From Acidipila sp. EB88 (GTDB lineage Bacteria; Acidobacteriota; Terriglobia; Terriglobales; Acidobacteriaceae), in contig NZ_QWEV01000005.1 of the NCBI RefSeq assembly GCF_003858395.1, positions 2,790,001 to 2,854,000 on the forward strand: a stretch of 64,000 bases of DNA. The letters are read 5' to 3'. The notes under the pieces are model-generated. The model was not told the DNA's origin and searched no databases. It saw only the letters and a list, made by a program, of their open reading frames with translations. Shown piece by piece: positions 30,587-39,719 of the stretch (positions are counted from its first letter, which is position 1; every line of letters begins with the position of its first letter). A program made the position numbers and the translations under genes.

Positions 30587-32119
30587 ATGCCCCCACCCAA
30601 GCCGGCACCAAAGCTGCCCGGCACTGCCGCTTCCCGCGAGGCCGATCGAGGCTCCGCATTGTCCACCGCCGGCGCCTCCATCCCCGGCTCCACGGGGCAG
30701 CAACTGCTGGAGCGCAAAGTCACCCTGCCGAGCGCTGTGTCGCTGAACCTGATGAACATGATCGGGGTCGGCCCCTTCATCACGCTGCCCCTGGTGGTAG
30801 CTGCGCTCGGCCCCGGTGCATGGCTCGGCTGGCTGCTGGGCGCGTTGATCGCCGTCTGCGATGGGCTGGTCTGGGCAGAGCTGGGTGCGGCCCTGCCGCG
30901 CGCGGGCGGCTCCTACGCGTTTCTGCGCGAGATCTATCGCCCCGCTGCCGACAGCCAATCCGCCGGCAAACCAGGCAGCTTCGATGCCGGCCGGTTCCTG
31001 AGCTTTTTGTACGTGTGGCAACTGCTGTTCACCGCCCCGCTGTCGGTCGCGTCCGGGGCATTGGGCCTGTCGCAGTACGCTGCTTTTCTGCTGCCGCCGC
31101 TGCGACACGGCTTCGCGTTCGGTGCGTTGACGGTGCGTGGCACCAACCTGCTGGCGGCCGGCGCGTGCCTGCTGGTGGTCGCGCTGCTGTACCGTGGCCT
31201 GGGTGCGGTGGTGCGCACAGCCGGCGTGCTTTCGGTGGGCGTGCTTTCAACCCTGCTGGTGGTGATTGTCGTGGGCCTGACGCACCTGCAGGCGCCGCTG
31301 GTGGCGGCGCAACTGCACTGGCCCGCGCGGGCCGGCCTGCTGCCGGCGCTGGGTGCCGCCAGCCTCATCACTACCTACGACTACTGGGGCTACTACAACG
31401 TCTGCTTCCTGGGTGGCGAGGTGCGTGACCCGGGCCGCACCATCCCGCGCGCCGTGCTTGTTTCGATCGCGCTGGTGGCCACGCTCTACCTGCTCATGAA
31501 CTTCGCCGTGGTGGGCGCACTGCCGACTGCGGGGCTGCTGCACCAGGCCGGCTCCCCCGCCGGGTCGCAACCGACCACGCCCATGGCGGCCGTGCTGATG
31601 CGCACCGTGTTCCCCGGCAGCGTGGGCCGTGCGGCGTCTGTCGCCATCGCGGTGCTGATTATCTGGACCGCTTTTTCTTCCGTGGTGGCGCTGTTGCTCG
31701 GCTACGCGCGCGCGCCATTTGCCGCCGCCCAGGAGGGCAACTTCTTTGCCCCGTTCGCCCGGCTCCACCCGCGGCACGGCTTTCCGCACGTGGCCCTGCT
31801 CGCGCTCGGCGCGCTGGCGACCCTGTTCTGCTTCTTTGACCTGCGCACCGTGATCGCGGCGCTAGTGGCCGTGCGCATCGTGCTGCAGTACACGTTGCAG
31901 CAGGTCGGGGTGATTGTGTTGCGGGTGCGCCAGCCCAGGCTGGCGCGGCCTTTCCGGCTATGGCTTTACCCGCTGCCACCCCTGCTGGCGCTCGCGGGCT
32001 TTGCGTTCCTGCTGTTTTCGCGGCGTGGCGCAGGCCGCGAACTGCTGTTCGCCCTGGTTCTGGGGCTGTCTGGCGCGCTGCTGTTCGCATGGCGCGAACG
32101 GCAGCGCAATACCGCCTGA
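30587..32119 (+). CDS. APC-family amino acid permease
   Basis: The 510-residue membrane protein carries the APC superfamily opening VSLNLMNMIGVGPFITLPLV (helix 1, with the GVG unwinding motif), then WAELGAALPRAGGSYAFLRE, a strong amino-acid/polyamine permease motif, and about 12 helices. It should import amino acids or related amines through the inner membrane. A soluble N-terminal stretch (about 45 residues, Pro/Ala/Ser-rich) comes before helix 1. A TTG at 30659 with GAGG upstream is a plausible alternative start and would leave more room for a promoter, because the divergent PIG-L gene begins only 31 bp from the ATG. Substrate unknown. Confidence 0.88.
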   Translation: MPPPKPAPKLPGTAASREADRGSALSTAGASIPGSTGQQLLERKVTLPSAVSLNLMNMIGVGPFITLPLVVAALGPGAWLGWLLGALIAVCDGLVWAELGAALPRAGGSYAFLREIYRPAADSQSAGKPGSFDAGRFLSFLYVWQLLFTAPLSVASGALGLSQYAAFLLPPLRHGFAFGALTVRGTNLLAAGACLLVVALLYRGLGAVVRTAGVLSVGVLSTLLVVIVVGLTHLQAPLVAAQLHWPARAGLLPALGAASLITTYDYWGYYNVCFLGGEVRDPGRTIPRAVLVSIALVATLYLLMNFAVVGALPTAGLLHQAGSPAGSQPTTPMAAVLMRTVFPGSVGRAASVAIAVLIIWTAFSSVVALLLGYARAPFAAAQEGNFFAPFARLHPRHGFPHVALLALGALATLFCFFDLRTVIAALVAVRIVLQYTLQQVGVIVLRVRQPRLARPFRLWLYPLPPLLALAGFAFLLFSRRGAGRELLFALVLGLSGALLFAWRERQRNTA

Positions 32120-32152
32120 ACCGCAGCAGCCTACCCACGGCGAATCGCGTTC

Positions 32153-32959
32153 CTACTTAGCGAACGACATCGCCACTGCCCCAAAGTGCGCAAAGCGAAC
32201 CTCCACAGCCGACCGCTCATGCGCCAGGAGCTTGCCCATCCAACTCCCGGTGGTGATCCACTGGCCTACCTGGAGACCCCCGGTCCGGAACTGCCCTTCG
32301 TTGGCCAGGTACTCGAGCAGGCGCAGCAGGTCCGGGCCGTTGGTGTTCCTGCCCACGCCCTCCCAGCGAATCACGCCATCCACTACCACCTCCAGCGTCT
32401 CGCTGGCGATATCGATCTGCTGCCAGTTCTCCACCGCCGGCCCATGCACAAAGCCGCCGTTCATCTGCAGGTCGGCGACCATGGCAAGGTGCGACGCCTC
32501 ATCCGGTGCAATAAACGCGGACTCGAGCACCTCGATCACCGGGTGCACGCTGGCGATCGCTTCGAGGATGTCCTGACGGGTATAACGCTCAGCGCGCACT
32601 GGCAGATCCTTGCGCAGTAGGAAACCAATCTCGGCTTCCACGCCGCGGAAACGACTGAACTTCGCTGGAAGCTCTTCGCCGCTGCGCAGAAAGCCGAACC
32701 CAAGCGGCATCGGGCCGAACATGGGGGTGGCGTCCGGGCGCGGCGCTCCGATTTTCCAGCCGCCCACCGGTCCCAGGTGCGAGGCCATCGCGTTCTGGAT
32801 GGCGTATGCCTCTTCAAGACTCGCCGGAAGCAGCGCCGGGTCGAGGTCGTGGATAGGCCGAAGTCCATGCCGCGCTTCAAGAAGCAGTTGTGCCGTTTGT
32901 TGCGTGCGTTCGCTGTCGCATAGTGTCTGAAAAGCCTGCGTTGTCCAACCTGGTCCCAT
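32153..32959 (-). CDS. 2-keto-4-pentenoate hydratase / FAH-fold family enzyme (MhpD-like)
   Basis: The 268-residue protein aligns by eye with the hydratase/fumarylacetoacetase fold. It has AYAIQNAMASHLGPVGGWKIGAP, then VEAEIGFLLRKDLP (the acidic metal ligands of the Glu-x-Glu type), VHPVIEVLESAF and GQWITTGSWMG near the end. MhpD-type enzymes add water to 2-hydroxypentadienoate in aromatic ring degradation; related decarboxylases share the fold. No other meta-cleavage gene is nearby, so the pathway is uncertain. The second of two in-frame ATGs was chosen because AGGAG lies 6 nt before it but touches the first. It converges on the permease gene. Confidence 0.85.
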   Translation of the reverse strand: MGPGWTTQAFQTLCDSERTQQTAQLLLEARHGLRPIHDLDPALLPASLEEAYAIQNAMASHLGPVGGWKIGAPRPDATPMFGPMPLGFGFLRSGEELPAKFSRFRGVEAEIGFLLRKDLPVRAERYTRQDILEAIASVHPVIEVLESAFIAPDEASHLAMVADLQMNGGFVHGPAVENWQQIDIASETLEVVVDGVIRWEGVGRNTNGPDLLRLLEYLANEGQFRTGGLQVGQWITTGSWMGKLLAHERSAVEVRFAHFGAVAMSFAK

Positions 32960-33156
32960 GCCCATCTCCTGCTTTCTTCCGGCCGGCCCTGCGGTGCCGT
33001 ACCGTGTTCTGCTTGGATGCTACCCGCTCCACAGCGTCTCGCCGGCATCTGAACCCGTTGCGGCCGCCGTTAGTCCAATAGGTAGGGGTTGGCAGGCAAG
33101 GATACCCATCGTGGTCCGCAGCCACCCCACACGAACAGAACGGAGTACCGACACAC

Positions 33157-34110
33157 ATGCGTACACCCAGTGAGATCGCGGAGATCACCCCCAAGAGCGC
33201 CTACCAGAATCGGCGACAGTTCATGGCGGCTGCAGCCGCCACCGCCGGGGTCGCCGCCTTCGCGGGCGAGCGATTCCTACGCCCCGAGCAGGCCGTGGAA
33301 GCCGCCACCAAGCTCACCACGGCGAAGAGCCAGTTGTCGCTCCAGGGCGTCGAACCCACCGCGTACAAGGACATCACCAGCTACAACAACTTCTACGAGT
33401 TTGGCACCGCCAAGAGCGACCCGTCAGAAAACGCGCAGCACTTCAAGACGTACCCGTGGAACGTCAAGGTCTCCGGCCTGGTAAAACAGCCCAAGACCTT
33501 CTCCATCGACCAGTTGCTGAAGCTGCGTCCGCAGGAGGAGCGGATCTACCGGTTCCGCTGCGTGGAAGGCTGGAGCATGGTGGTTCCCTGGGCGGGCTAT
33601 TCACTGTCTGAGTTCATCAAGGAATGCGACCCGCTGCCATCGGCGAAGTTCGTGCAGTTCCTGACGCTGAACGACCCGTCGCAGATGCCTGGGATGCGCG
33701 AAGCCAACATCGGCTGGCCGTACTCGGAAGGCCTGCGCATGGACGAGGCGATGCATCCCCTGACACTGCTCACCTTTGGCATCTACGGGGAAACGCTGCC
33801 CAACCAGGACGGCGCGCCGGTGCGCCTCATCGTGCCGTGGAAGTACGGCTTCAAATCGGCCAAGTCGATTGCCCAGGTAAAGTTTCTGGACAAGATGCCG
33901 CACACCACCTGGAACGACCTGGCTGCCAATGAGTATGGCTTCTACTCAAACGTTAACCCCGAGGTAGACCACCCGCGCTGGTCGCAGAAGACCGAGCGGG
34001 TGATCGGCGCTCCGATCTGGAAGCAGCGTCAGCCAACCCTGATGTTCAACGGCTATGCCGACCAGGTGGCCAGCCTGTACAAGGGAATGGACCTGCGGAA
34101 GAACTACTAG
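33157..34110 (+). CDS. msrP: MsrP, periplasmic protein-methionine-sulfoxide reductase, molybdoenzyme subunit
   Basis: The 317-residue protein has a twin-arginine signal ([14 protein letters not shown], Arg19-Arg20) and the sulfite-oxidase-fold landmarks of YedY/Msr[35 protein letters not shown] with the molybdenum-ligating Cys at about residue 135, and [17 protein letters not shown]. It reduces oxidised methionines in periplasmic proteins with a molybdopterin cofactor, receiving electrons from MsrQ. Export should be through Tat after cofactor insertion. msrQ starts 28 bp after its stop. It is preceded by 190 bp free of genes, where the promoter must lie. Assignment is firm; the exact ribosome site is weak. 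Confidence 0.96.
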   Translation: MRTPSEIAEITPKSAYQNRRQFMAAAAATAGVAAFAGERFLRPEQAVEAATKLTTAKSQLSLQGVEPTAYKDITSYNNFYEFGTAKSDPSENAQHFKTYPWNVKVSGLVKQPKTFSIDQLLKLRPQEERIYRFRCVEGWSMVVPWAGYSLSEFIKECDPLPSAKFVQFLTLNDPSQMPGMREANIGWPYSEGLRMDEAMHPLTLLTFGIYGETLPNQDGAPVRLIVPWKYGFKSAKSIAQVKFLDKMPHTTWNDLAANEYGFYSNVNPEVDHPRWSQKTERVIGAPIWKQRQPTLMFNGYADQVASLYKGMDLRKNY

Positions 34111-34138
34111 CCGCAGGCTGCAAGGGAGACGCAAAGGC

Positions 34139-34786
34139 GTGTCGAATCGCTGGATAGTTGTACTCAAGGTCCTGGTGCATGCCGCCTGCCTGCTTCCGCT
34201 GGCTTACCTGGTGTGGCTGTTCTATCGCAGCGCCACGGTAGACCCGTCCGCACTGGGGCCTGACCCGACCTCCAAAGTCAGCCTGTTTACCGGCTTTGGC
34301 GCCCTGCGCCTCATCGTGATCTCCCTCGTGATCTCGCCCGTGCGCAAGCTGCTGCCGCGCCTGGGCTGGCTCATCCGCTTCCGGCGCATGCTGGGGCTCT
34401 ACGCTTTTGCCTGGGCAACGCTCCACGTACTCGCTTACCTGTGGCTCTATGTAGGCTGGAGCTGGCCCGCGCTGCTGGACGACCTGAGCCGCCGCCGCTA
34501 CATCTGGGCGGGTCTTACGGCCTGGGGCCTGATGGTGCCGCTGGCGTTGACCTCCACCACCTGGTCGATCCGCGCGCTGGGCGGCAAACGCTGGAACCTG
34601 CTGCATCGCCTCGTATATGTCTCGGCAATCGCCGCGGTGGTGCACTACTGGTGGATCGTCAAGGCCGGCGTGCTTTCGCCGCTGACCGTCACCGTGACGC
34701 TGGGTGTGCTGCTGCTGCTGCGGCCCTTTCTAGCCTGGTGGAAGGCCCGCAGGTCGGCTCGTCCCGCAACGTCTGCGGTTGCCTGA
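34139..34786 (+). CDS. msrQ: MsrQ, heme-binding membrane subunit of MsrPQ
   Basis: The 215-residue protein has about six membrane helices and the ferric-reductase-like features of MsrQ/YedZ: GALRLIVISLVISPVRKLL, FRRMLGLYAFAWATLHVLAY with a heme-ligand histidine, LTSTTWSIRALGGKRWNLLH, and HRLVYVSAIAAVVHYWW with further histidines. It passes electrons from the quinone pool or flavin to MsrP in the periplasm. A GTG start at 34139 with GGGAG upstream was chosen; the frame is open a little further upstream over the msrP end, but that part lacks family features. A good terminator follows. Confidence 0.95.
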   Translation: MSNRWIVVLKVLVHAACLLPLAYLVWLFYRSATVDPSALGPDPTSKVSLFTGFGALRLIVISLVISPVRKLLPRLGWLIRFRRMLGLYAFAWATLHVLAYLWLYVGWSWPALLDDLSRRRYIWAGLTAWGLMVPLALTSTTWSIRALGGKRWNLLHRLVYVSAIAAVVHYWWIVKAGVLSPLTVTVTLGVLLLLRPFLAWWKARRSARPATSAVA

Positions 34787-34819
34787 AGGTCGTTGTCAAC
34801 GCTGCCGAGACTGCAGCGC

Positions 34820-34857
34820 ACACAAAGAAGCCCGGACAATGCCGGGCTTCTTTGTGT
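34820..34857. terminator. Bidirectional rho-independent terminator
   Basis: A perfect 16-bp stem (ACACAAAGAAGCCCGG and its complement) with an ACAATG loop lies between convergent msrQ (stop 34786) and the VWA gene (stop 34878). CTTCTTTGTGTCTT gives the T-rich tail on the plus strand. Confidence 0.9.
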
Positions 34858-34877
34858 CTTGCGCGCTGCACAATCTC

Positions 34878-35837
34878 TTACATGGGGCCAGTGCTTGCCG
34901 CTGGCACCACCACGCGGTTCGCTGCCTTGAGCTTCATGGCGCCATTCTCGGTCTTCAGCTTCAGGTCCGCGAACGTCACCTTCTTCTCGGGCTTGACCGG
35001 CACACCCAGTTCGTACTGGTTCTGCAGGCGGCGGGTCAGGTCCTGCAGAAACGGAGTCAACGACACCGGGTTGCTCAGCCCTTCGTAGTACATGTTGCCG
35101 CCCGTCGCATCGGCCACCTGGAAAAGGTAGTTCTGGCCGGCGTCAGTCTCGTAGCGCGAGTTGCCCAAACGTCCCTGGTCGCGGAAATACACCGGGAACA
35201 CCACCATGCCTGAACGGTTCGAGTCATCCACTGCCGCACGCACGTACGGGTCTTCGGGGTCGTAGCGGAGGTTGTACTCGTCCACGCCGTCCGTGATCAT
35301 CATGACCTCGCGCCGGGCGCCGGACTGCGCCGCCGGCCAGCGACGCGCCAGGTCCTGCAGGCAGAAGTAGGGGCTGGCATTGGAGCCGGCAGTGCCTGCG
35401 GGGATGTGCAGGGTCTTGGCCGCCGCGGCGTGGTCCTTGGTGAAGGGCTGATTGAACAGCGCTGCGCCATTCTGCATGTAGGCGATGCCGATCGAGATAT
35501 TCGGGGGCAGCGCGTTGATGAAGTTTGCGAGATCTTCCAGGTTCCTGGCGAAGGACGTACGCAGCGAGTTGTCGATCAGCAGCACCAGCTGCACCTCGCC
35601 CTGGCCATACGGCTGCCAGATGGTCGGCTGCACCGCCTTGCCGTCGACCTTGAGGGTGAAGCTGCTCTGGGGCACCGGCGGGGCGGCTTCACCGCCCTTC
35701 GGCAGCGCAGTCACGATGGTGGTGGCAACAGCAGCCGCGCCTTCGCCTTGCGCGAAGGCAGCAGGCAAGCTCAACGTGGCAGCCAGGGCGAGAGAGCAGG
35801 CGGCAATGCCTGCTCGAAAACTGCATAAGGGGGACAT
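34878..35837 (-). CDS. Secreted VWA protein (VWFA-related Acidobacterial domain)
   Basis: The 319-residue protein has a signal peptide (about residues 1-32, ending AAFAQG) and one von Willebrand A domain: VQLVLLIDNSLRTSFARNLE, then REVMMITDGVDEYN, then SGMVVFPVYFRDQG. This form is the lineage-specific domain expanded in Acidobacteriota. The metal site (MIDAS, normally DxSxS) reads DNSLR, so the second serine is replaced and metal binding may be weakened. It probably acts as an extracytoplasmic binding or assembly protein; no partner is visible. The ATG at 35837 is preceded by AAAGGAAG, favouring it over 35870. Function is unknown beyond the domain. Confidence 0.85.
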   Translation of the reverse strand: MSPLCSFRAGIAACSLALAATLSLPAAFAQGEGAAAVATTIVTALPKGGEAAPPVPQSSFTLKVDGKAVQPTIWQPYGQGEVQLVLLIDNSLRTSFARNLEDLANFINALPPNISIGIAYMQNGAALFNQPFTKDHAAAAKTLHIPAGTAGSNASPYFCLQDLARRWPAAQSGARREVMMITDGVDEYNLRYDPEDPYVRAAVDDSNRSGMVVFPVYFRDQGRLGNSRYETDAGQNYLFQVADATGGNMYYEGLSNPVSLTPFLQDLTRRLQNQYELGVPVKPEKKVTFADLKLKTENGAMKLKAANRVVVPAASTGPM

Positions 35838-36085
35838 GGGTCTTCCTTTCGGAGGCCTGCCGCCGCTCATGGCGGGGCTGCCTTCGTATCTGCACAGTTA
35901 GACGCGGGATTTGGAGCGAAGGTTCCGCGAAGACGCCGGCAGCAACGCCGGGCCGGGCGCAATCGTTTGCGTCATAAACAACGGGGCGATCGCGCCTCTG
36001 CCCGGCGGCACTCCCGCCCGCGCTCTCGGCGCTGGCACCCAGCGCAAGCCCGGCAGGAGAGCACCTCCCGCCGGGCCGGTGGGCT

Positions 36086-36925
36086 ATGCTCTTTGAAGAC
36101 ATGCAAAGAGTATTGACCGCGGCAGTGCTGGTGCCGCTTGTGCTTGCCATCGTTTTCTGGAACTCACTGCCTGCCCTGACGATTGCCGCGGCGGTCGTCG
36201 CCGGTCTCGCGACCTGGGAGTTTCTGGCCATCGCCGCCAAACACGCTGCACCCGCCATTCCGCGCGTGCCCGTTCTGTGCGGCGTCGCCGTGCTGTTCGC
36301 CTGCGCGTACTTTCGTCCGGAATACACCTCGGCCGCCTTTGGCGCGCTGGCCTTTATCCTGCTCGCGATCTGCGCATTCCGCCTGCCGCCGCCGCAGGTT
36401 CTGCCTGCCACGGCTTTCTCGGTGTTTGCGCTGGTCTACACCGGCTGGTCGCTCACCACGCTGCCGTTGATCTCCGCCCAGGGTAACGGGCCCTCCCTGC
36501 TGGTGCTCCTGTTCCTGTCGGTCTGGACAGGCGACGTCGCCGCTTTGTATGTCGGGCGCAACCTTGGCAAACACAAGCTGTCGCGGCTCAGCCCCAACAA
36601 GACCTGGGAGGGAGCCGTAGCCTCGCTCGTTGCGACCGTAATGGTGATCTCCCTGCTGCTGCTGCTCGCTAATGAGCTGAACCGCCGCGGCATCGAGGTG
36701 CTCTCCTACCCCGGCCCGGCCCTGCGGACCCTGCTGCTGGCCACCCTGCTCAACATCGCCGCGCAGCTAGGCGATCTGCTGGAGTCAGCCATCAAGCGCG
36801 GTGCGGGCGTCAAGGATTCGGGTACCCTGTTACCAGGGCATGGCGGCGTGCTGGACCGCATCGATGCGCTGCTCCTGGCCGCGCCGGTGCTGTGGTACGC
36901 TCTTCTAGCTCAGCAGGCGCTGTAG
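36086..36925 (+). CDS. cdsA: CDP-diacylglycerol synthase (phosphatidate cytidylyltransferase)
   Basis: The 279-residue polytopic protein ends with the CDS signature region: LGKHKLSRLSPNKTWEGAVA, then LLNIAAQLGDLLESAIKRGA and GVKDSGTLLPGHGGVLDRID. It makes CDP-diacylglycerol from phosphatidate and CTP at the inner membrane, the branch point of phospholipid synthesis. An internal ATG at 36101 (MQRVLTAAVLVPLVL) is an equally good start. It is the first gene of the cdsA-dxr-rseP set common in bacteria; uppS, often just upstream, is not here. dxr follows after 52 bp. Confidence 0.96.
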   Translation: MLFEDMQRVLTAAVLVPLVLAIVFWNSLPALTIAAAVVAGLATWEFLAIAAKHAAPAIPRVPVLCGVAVLFACAYFRPEYTSAAFGALAFILLAICAFRLPPPQVLPATAFSVFALVYTGWSLTTLPLISAQGNGPSLLVLLFLSVWTGDVAALYVGRNLGKHKLSRLSPNKTWEGAVASLVATVMVISLLLLLANELNRRGIEVLSYPGPALRTLLLATLLNIAAQLGDLLESAIKRGAGVKDSGTLLPGHGGVLDRIDALLLAAPVLWYALLAQQAL

Positions 36926-36977
36926 GCGGAAATACAGACTCCGCCACCTTGAATACGCCCGCGGTAAGGCTCGTGTT

Positions 36978-38135
36978 TTGAAACAGATTTGCATCCTGGG
37001 CTCCACCGGGTCCATCGGCGAAAGCACCCTCTCCATCCTTGCAAAGTACCCGCACCGCTTTGCTGTTGTATCGCTGGCAGCCGGTCGCAACGTTGAGTCC
37101 GCTGCGCAGCAGTGCCTTACCTGGCGGCCCCGCGTCCTCTCCATGGCGACCGAAGAGCTCGCGTCAGAGCTCAAGGCCCGCCTCCTGGCGCTTGGTGTGA
37201 CGGGGACAGATGTTGTCTACGGCACCGCCGGTACCGTGCTGGCCGCGACCCTGCCAGAGGTCGACTTCGTTGTCTCCGCCATCGTCGGCGTGGCCGGCCT
37301 TGAAGCCACCTACGCCGCGGTGCTCGCGGGCAAGCCGATCGGCCTCGCCAACAAGGAAGCCATGGTTGCTGCCGGCGACCTGCTCAACGCAGCAGCCCGC
37401 AAGCACAACGTCCCTTTGATCCCGATCGACTCCGAGCACAATGCTGTGCACCAGTGCATGCGCGCCGGGCGTCTCAACGAGGTCAAAAACGTCTGGCTGA
37501 CCGCCTCGGGCGGTCCATTTCGCACGCTGCCGCTCGGCCGTTTCGCCTCCATCACCGTGGAGCAAGCCCTGAAGCACCCCACGTGGGTCATGGGCCAGCG
37601 CATCACCATCGACTCGGCCACCATGTTGAACAAGGGGCTCGAGATCATCGAGGCCTGCCGCCTGTTTGACCTGCCACCCAGCCAGATCAAAGTCACGGTG
37701 CACCCCCAGTCCACGGTGCACTCGCTGGTGGAGTACATCGACGGCTCCATCCTGGCGCAGATCTCGGTCACCGACATGCGCCTGCCCATCCTGTACGCAC
37801 TCTCCTATCCGGAGCGGGTCGAGTCCGACCTCACCTTCGATATGAGCATGCTGGCCGACCTGCACTTCGAGCAGCCTGACCTCGAGCGTTTCCCCTGCCT
37901 TCGTCTCGCGTACGAAGCTGCCGAGGTTGGCGGCGCGCACCCGATCGCCCTGAATGCGGCCGATGAAATCGCCGTGGAAGCCTTTCTGGCGCGCCGCATT
38001 GGCTTCCAGGACATCGCGGGTACAATCGAGAAGGTGCTTGCGGAGACGCCGTCCTTTACCCCGGCCTCGATCGCCGAGGTCCTCGAGCAGGATGACGCAG
38101 CGCGCAGGCGGGCTCGGCACATCCTGGCTCGCTAA
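36978..38135 (+). CDS. dxr: 1-deoxy-D-xylulose 5-phosphate reductoisomerase
   Basis: The 385-residue protein begins KQICILGSTGSIGESTLSIL, the NADPH-binding motif. It contains GLANKEAMVAAGDLL and IPIDSEHNAVHQCM, where the acidic residues bind the divalent metal and substrate, then ASGGPFR and a C-terminal helical domain. It converts DXP to 2-C-methyl-D-erythritol 4-phosphate, the first committed step of the non-mevalonate isoprenoid pathway, in the cytosol. The start is a TTG at 36978, with the conserved N-terminus beginning one residue later and AAGG about 11 nt upstream. It is co-directional with cdsA and rseP. Confidence 0.97.
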   Translation: MKQICILGSTGSIGESTLSILAKYPHRFAVVSLAAGRNVESAAQQCLTWRPRVLSMATEELASELKARLLALGVTGTDVVYGTAGTVLAATLPEVDFVVSAIVGVAGLEATYAAVLAGKPIGLANKEAMVAAGDLLNAAARKHNVPLIPIDSEHNAVHQCMRAGRLNEVKNVWLTASGGPFRTLPLGRFASITVEQALKHPTWVMGQRITIDSATMLNKGLEIIEACRLFDLPPSQIKVTVHPQSTVHSLVEYIDGSILAQISVTDMRLPILYALSYPERVESDLTFDMSMLADLHFEQPDLERFPCLRLAYEAAEVGGAHPIALNAADEIAVEAFLARRIGFQDIAGTIEKVLAETPSFTPASIAEVLEQDDAARRRARHILAR

Positions 38136-38274
38136 CCTGGACTGGCTTGCACGGTCCATAGATTGGGTCCGCCGGGCTGGGCATGGATCGGGAGCGCTTG
38201 ATCCGGATCCATAGCTACCCTCGGCAAAAACGCAGTCCCCCCAAGACGCACCACCGGAGCTGATACCCGCCTAT

Positions 38275-39654
38275 ATGCCGTTCGCGCTTGTTTCCATTCT
38301 CTCCATGCTGGTCGTGCTCGGGATCATGGTGCTCGTGCACGAGACCGGTCACTTTCTCGCGGCCAAGCTGTTCGGGGTGCGGGTTGAGGTCTTTTCGATC
38401 GGGTTCGGCACACGCCTGTTCGGCTTTCGCCGGGGCGATACCGACTACCGGGTGAGCCTGCTGCCGCTGGGCGGCTACGTCAAGATGACGGGCGAAACCA
38501 CCCCGGAAACCCGCGCGGAAGGCACCGGCGAGGTGCACCCCGGCGACCCGGGCGACTTCAACTCCAAGCCACGCTGGCAGCGCATCTGCATCGGCCTCGC
38601 AGGCCCCGTGTCCAACTTCATCCTGGCCTTCGGCCTGATGACCGGGCTCTACATGATGCACAACGAGGTGGACGCCTACCTCAACGAGCCGGCCGTGATC
38701 GACTTCGTGGCCCAGGGCTCCGCGGCCGCGAAGGCAGGGCTCAAAGCCGGCGACCACATCGTGCAATTCGACCGGGAACACAACCCCACCTGGCAGCAGG
38801 TGGCCATTCGCATGGGCATCAATGGCAACGGCACCGTGCCGATGACCGTTGCGCGCCCCTCCGGCGAAACCACCGTCCAGCTCCCCGTGGCAGGCGTCAT
38901 CAGCAAGGACGGCCTCGATCCCACGGCGCTCGGCTTCGAACCCAGCATCCAGGCCCAGCCGCTCACCGTCCGTGAGGTCGAGCCGGGTTATCCGCTCGCC
39001 AGGGCCGGCGTCAAGGCAGGCGATGTGTTGGCCTCGCTCAATGGGCAGGTGCTTCACTCCGTCAGCTCCGTGGCCGCCTATCTCAAGGAGAACGGCGACC
39101 ATCCCGTCGACGTCGAGGTAAAGCGGGGTACACAGACGCTGCACTTCAACATTCAGCCGGTGATCGGTGACAACGGCGCCGGCGAAAAAGGCTATCGGAT
39201 CGGCTTTCGCCCGCAGCCGCCGCCGTTCGTGGTGGAGCAGCAGCCCTTTTCGCAGGCAGCCCGCCGCTCCTTCCACTACAACGTGCAAAGCTCCGGCCAG
39301 ATCGTCGAGGTTATGCGGCGTCTGTTCTCGCGCCACTCCAACGTGAAGCAGTTGAGCGGCCCGGTCGGCATTGCCCGCGCCACCGGCGAGGCCACCCTGA
39401 TGCCCGGCTGGCAGCCCATCATCAACCTGATGGCCATGATCAGCCTGAACCTTGGCATCTTCAACCTCCTTCCGTTTCCCCTGCTCGACGGCGGCATGAT
39501 CCTCCTCCTGCTGATCGAAACGGTGATGCGCCAGGACCTCAACGTCGAGGTCAAGGAGCGGATCTACCAGGTTGCGTTCGTGGTGCTGATCCTGTTCTTC
39601 GTGTTCGTCACCTTCAACGATGTCTCCCGCATCGCGGGCTTCTCGAAGTCGTAA
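38275..39654 (+). CDS. rseP: RseP, site-2 intramembrane metalloprotease
   Basis: The 459-residue protein has the zinc motif HETGH at residues 22-26 in the first membrane helix. Two PDZ domains follow (AAAKAGLKAGDHIVQFDR and YPLARAGVKAGDVLASLNGQ), and the third zinc ligand is in FNLLPFPLLDGG near the C-terminus. It cuts single-span membrane proteins after an initial periplasmic cleavage, in E. coli the anti-sigma factor RseA and also leftover signal peptides. Neither sigma-E nor an anti-sigma gene is in the window. It closes the cdsA-dxr-rseP set and is followed by a terminator. The 139 bp before it hold no other gene. Confidence 0.96.
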   Translation: MPFALVSILSMLVVLGIMVLVHETGHFLAAKLFGVRVEVFSIGFGTRLFGFRRGDTDYRVSLLPLGGYVKMTGETTPETRAEGTGEVHPGDPGDFNSKPRWQRICIGLAGPVSNFILAFGLMTGLYMMHNEVDAYLNEPAVIDFVAQGSAAAKAGLKAGDHIVQFDREHNPTWQQVAIRMGINGNGTVPMTVARPSGETTVQLPVAGVISKDGLDPTALGFEPSIQAQPLTVREVEPGYPLARAGVKAGDVLASLNGQVLHSVSSVAAYLKENGDHPVDVEVKRGTQTLHFNIQPVIGDNGAGEKGYRIGFRPQPPPFVVEQQPFSQAARRSFHYNVQSSGQIVEVMRRLFSRHSNVKQLSGPVGIARATGEATLMPGWQPIINLMAMISLNLGIFNLLPFPLLDGGMILLLLIETVMRQDLNVEVKERIYQVAFVVLILFFVFVTFNDVSRIAGFSKS

Positions 39655-39671
39655 CTGCTTCGCAGCCACGA

Positions 39672-39697
39672 AAAGGCCGCTCTCGCGAGCGGCCTTT
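39672..39697. terminator. Bidirectional rho-independent terminator
   Basis: AAAGGCCGCTC pairs perfectly with GAGCGGCCTTT around a TCGC tetraloop, followed by CTT. It lies between convergent rseP (39654) and the aminopeptidase gene (39720). Confidence 0.92.
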
Positions 39698-39719
39698 CTT
39701 GCGGTATCGCTGTTCCCGC

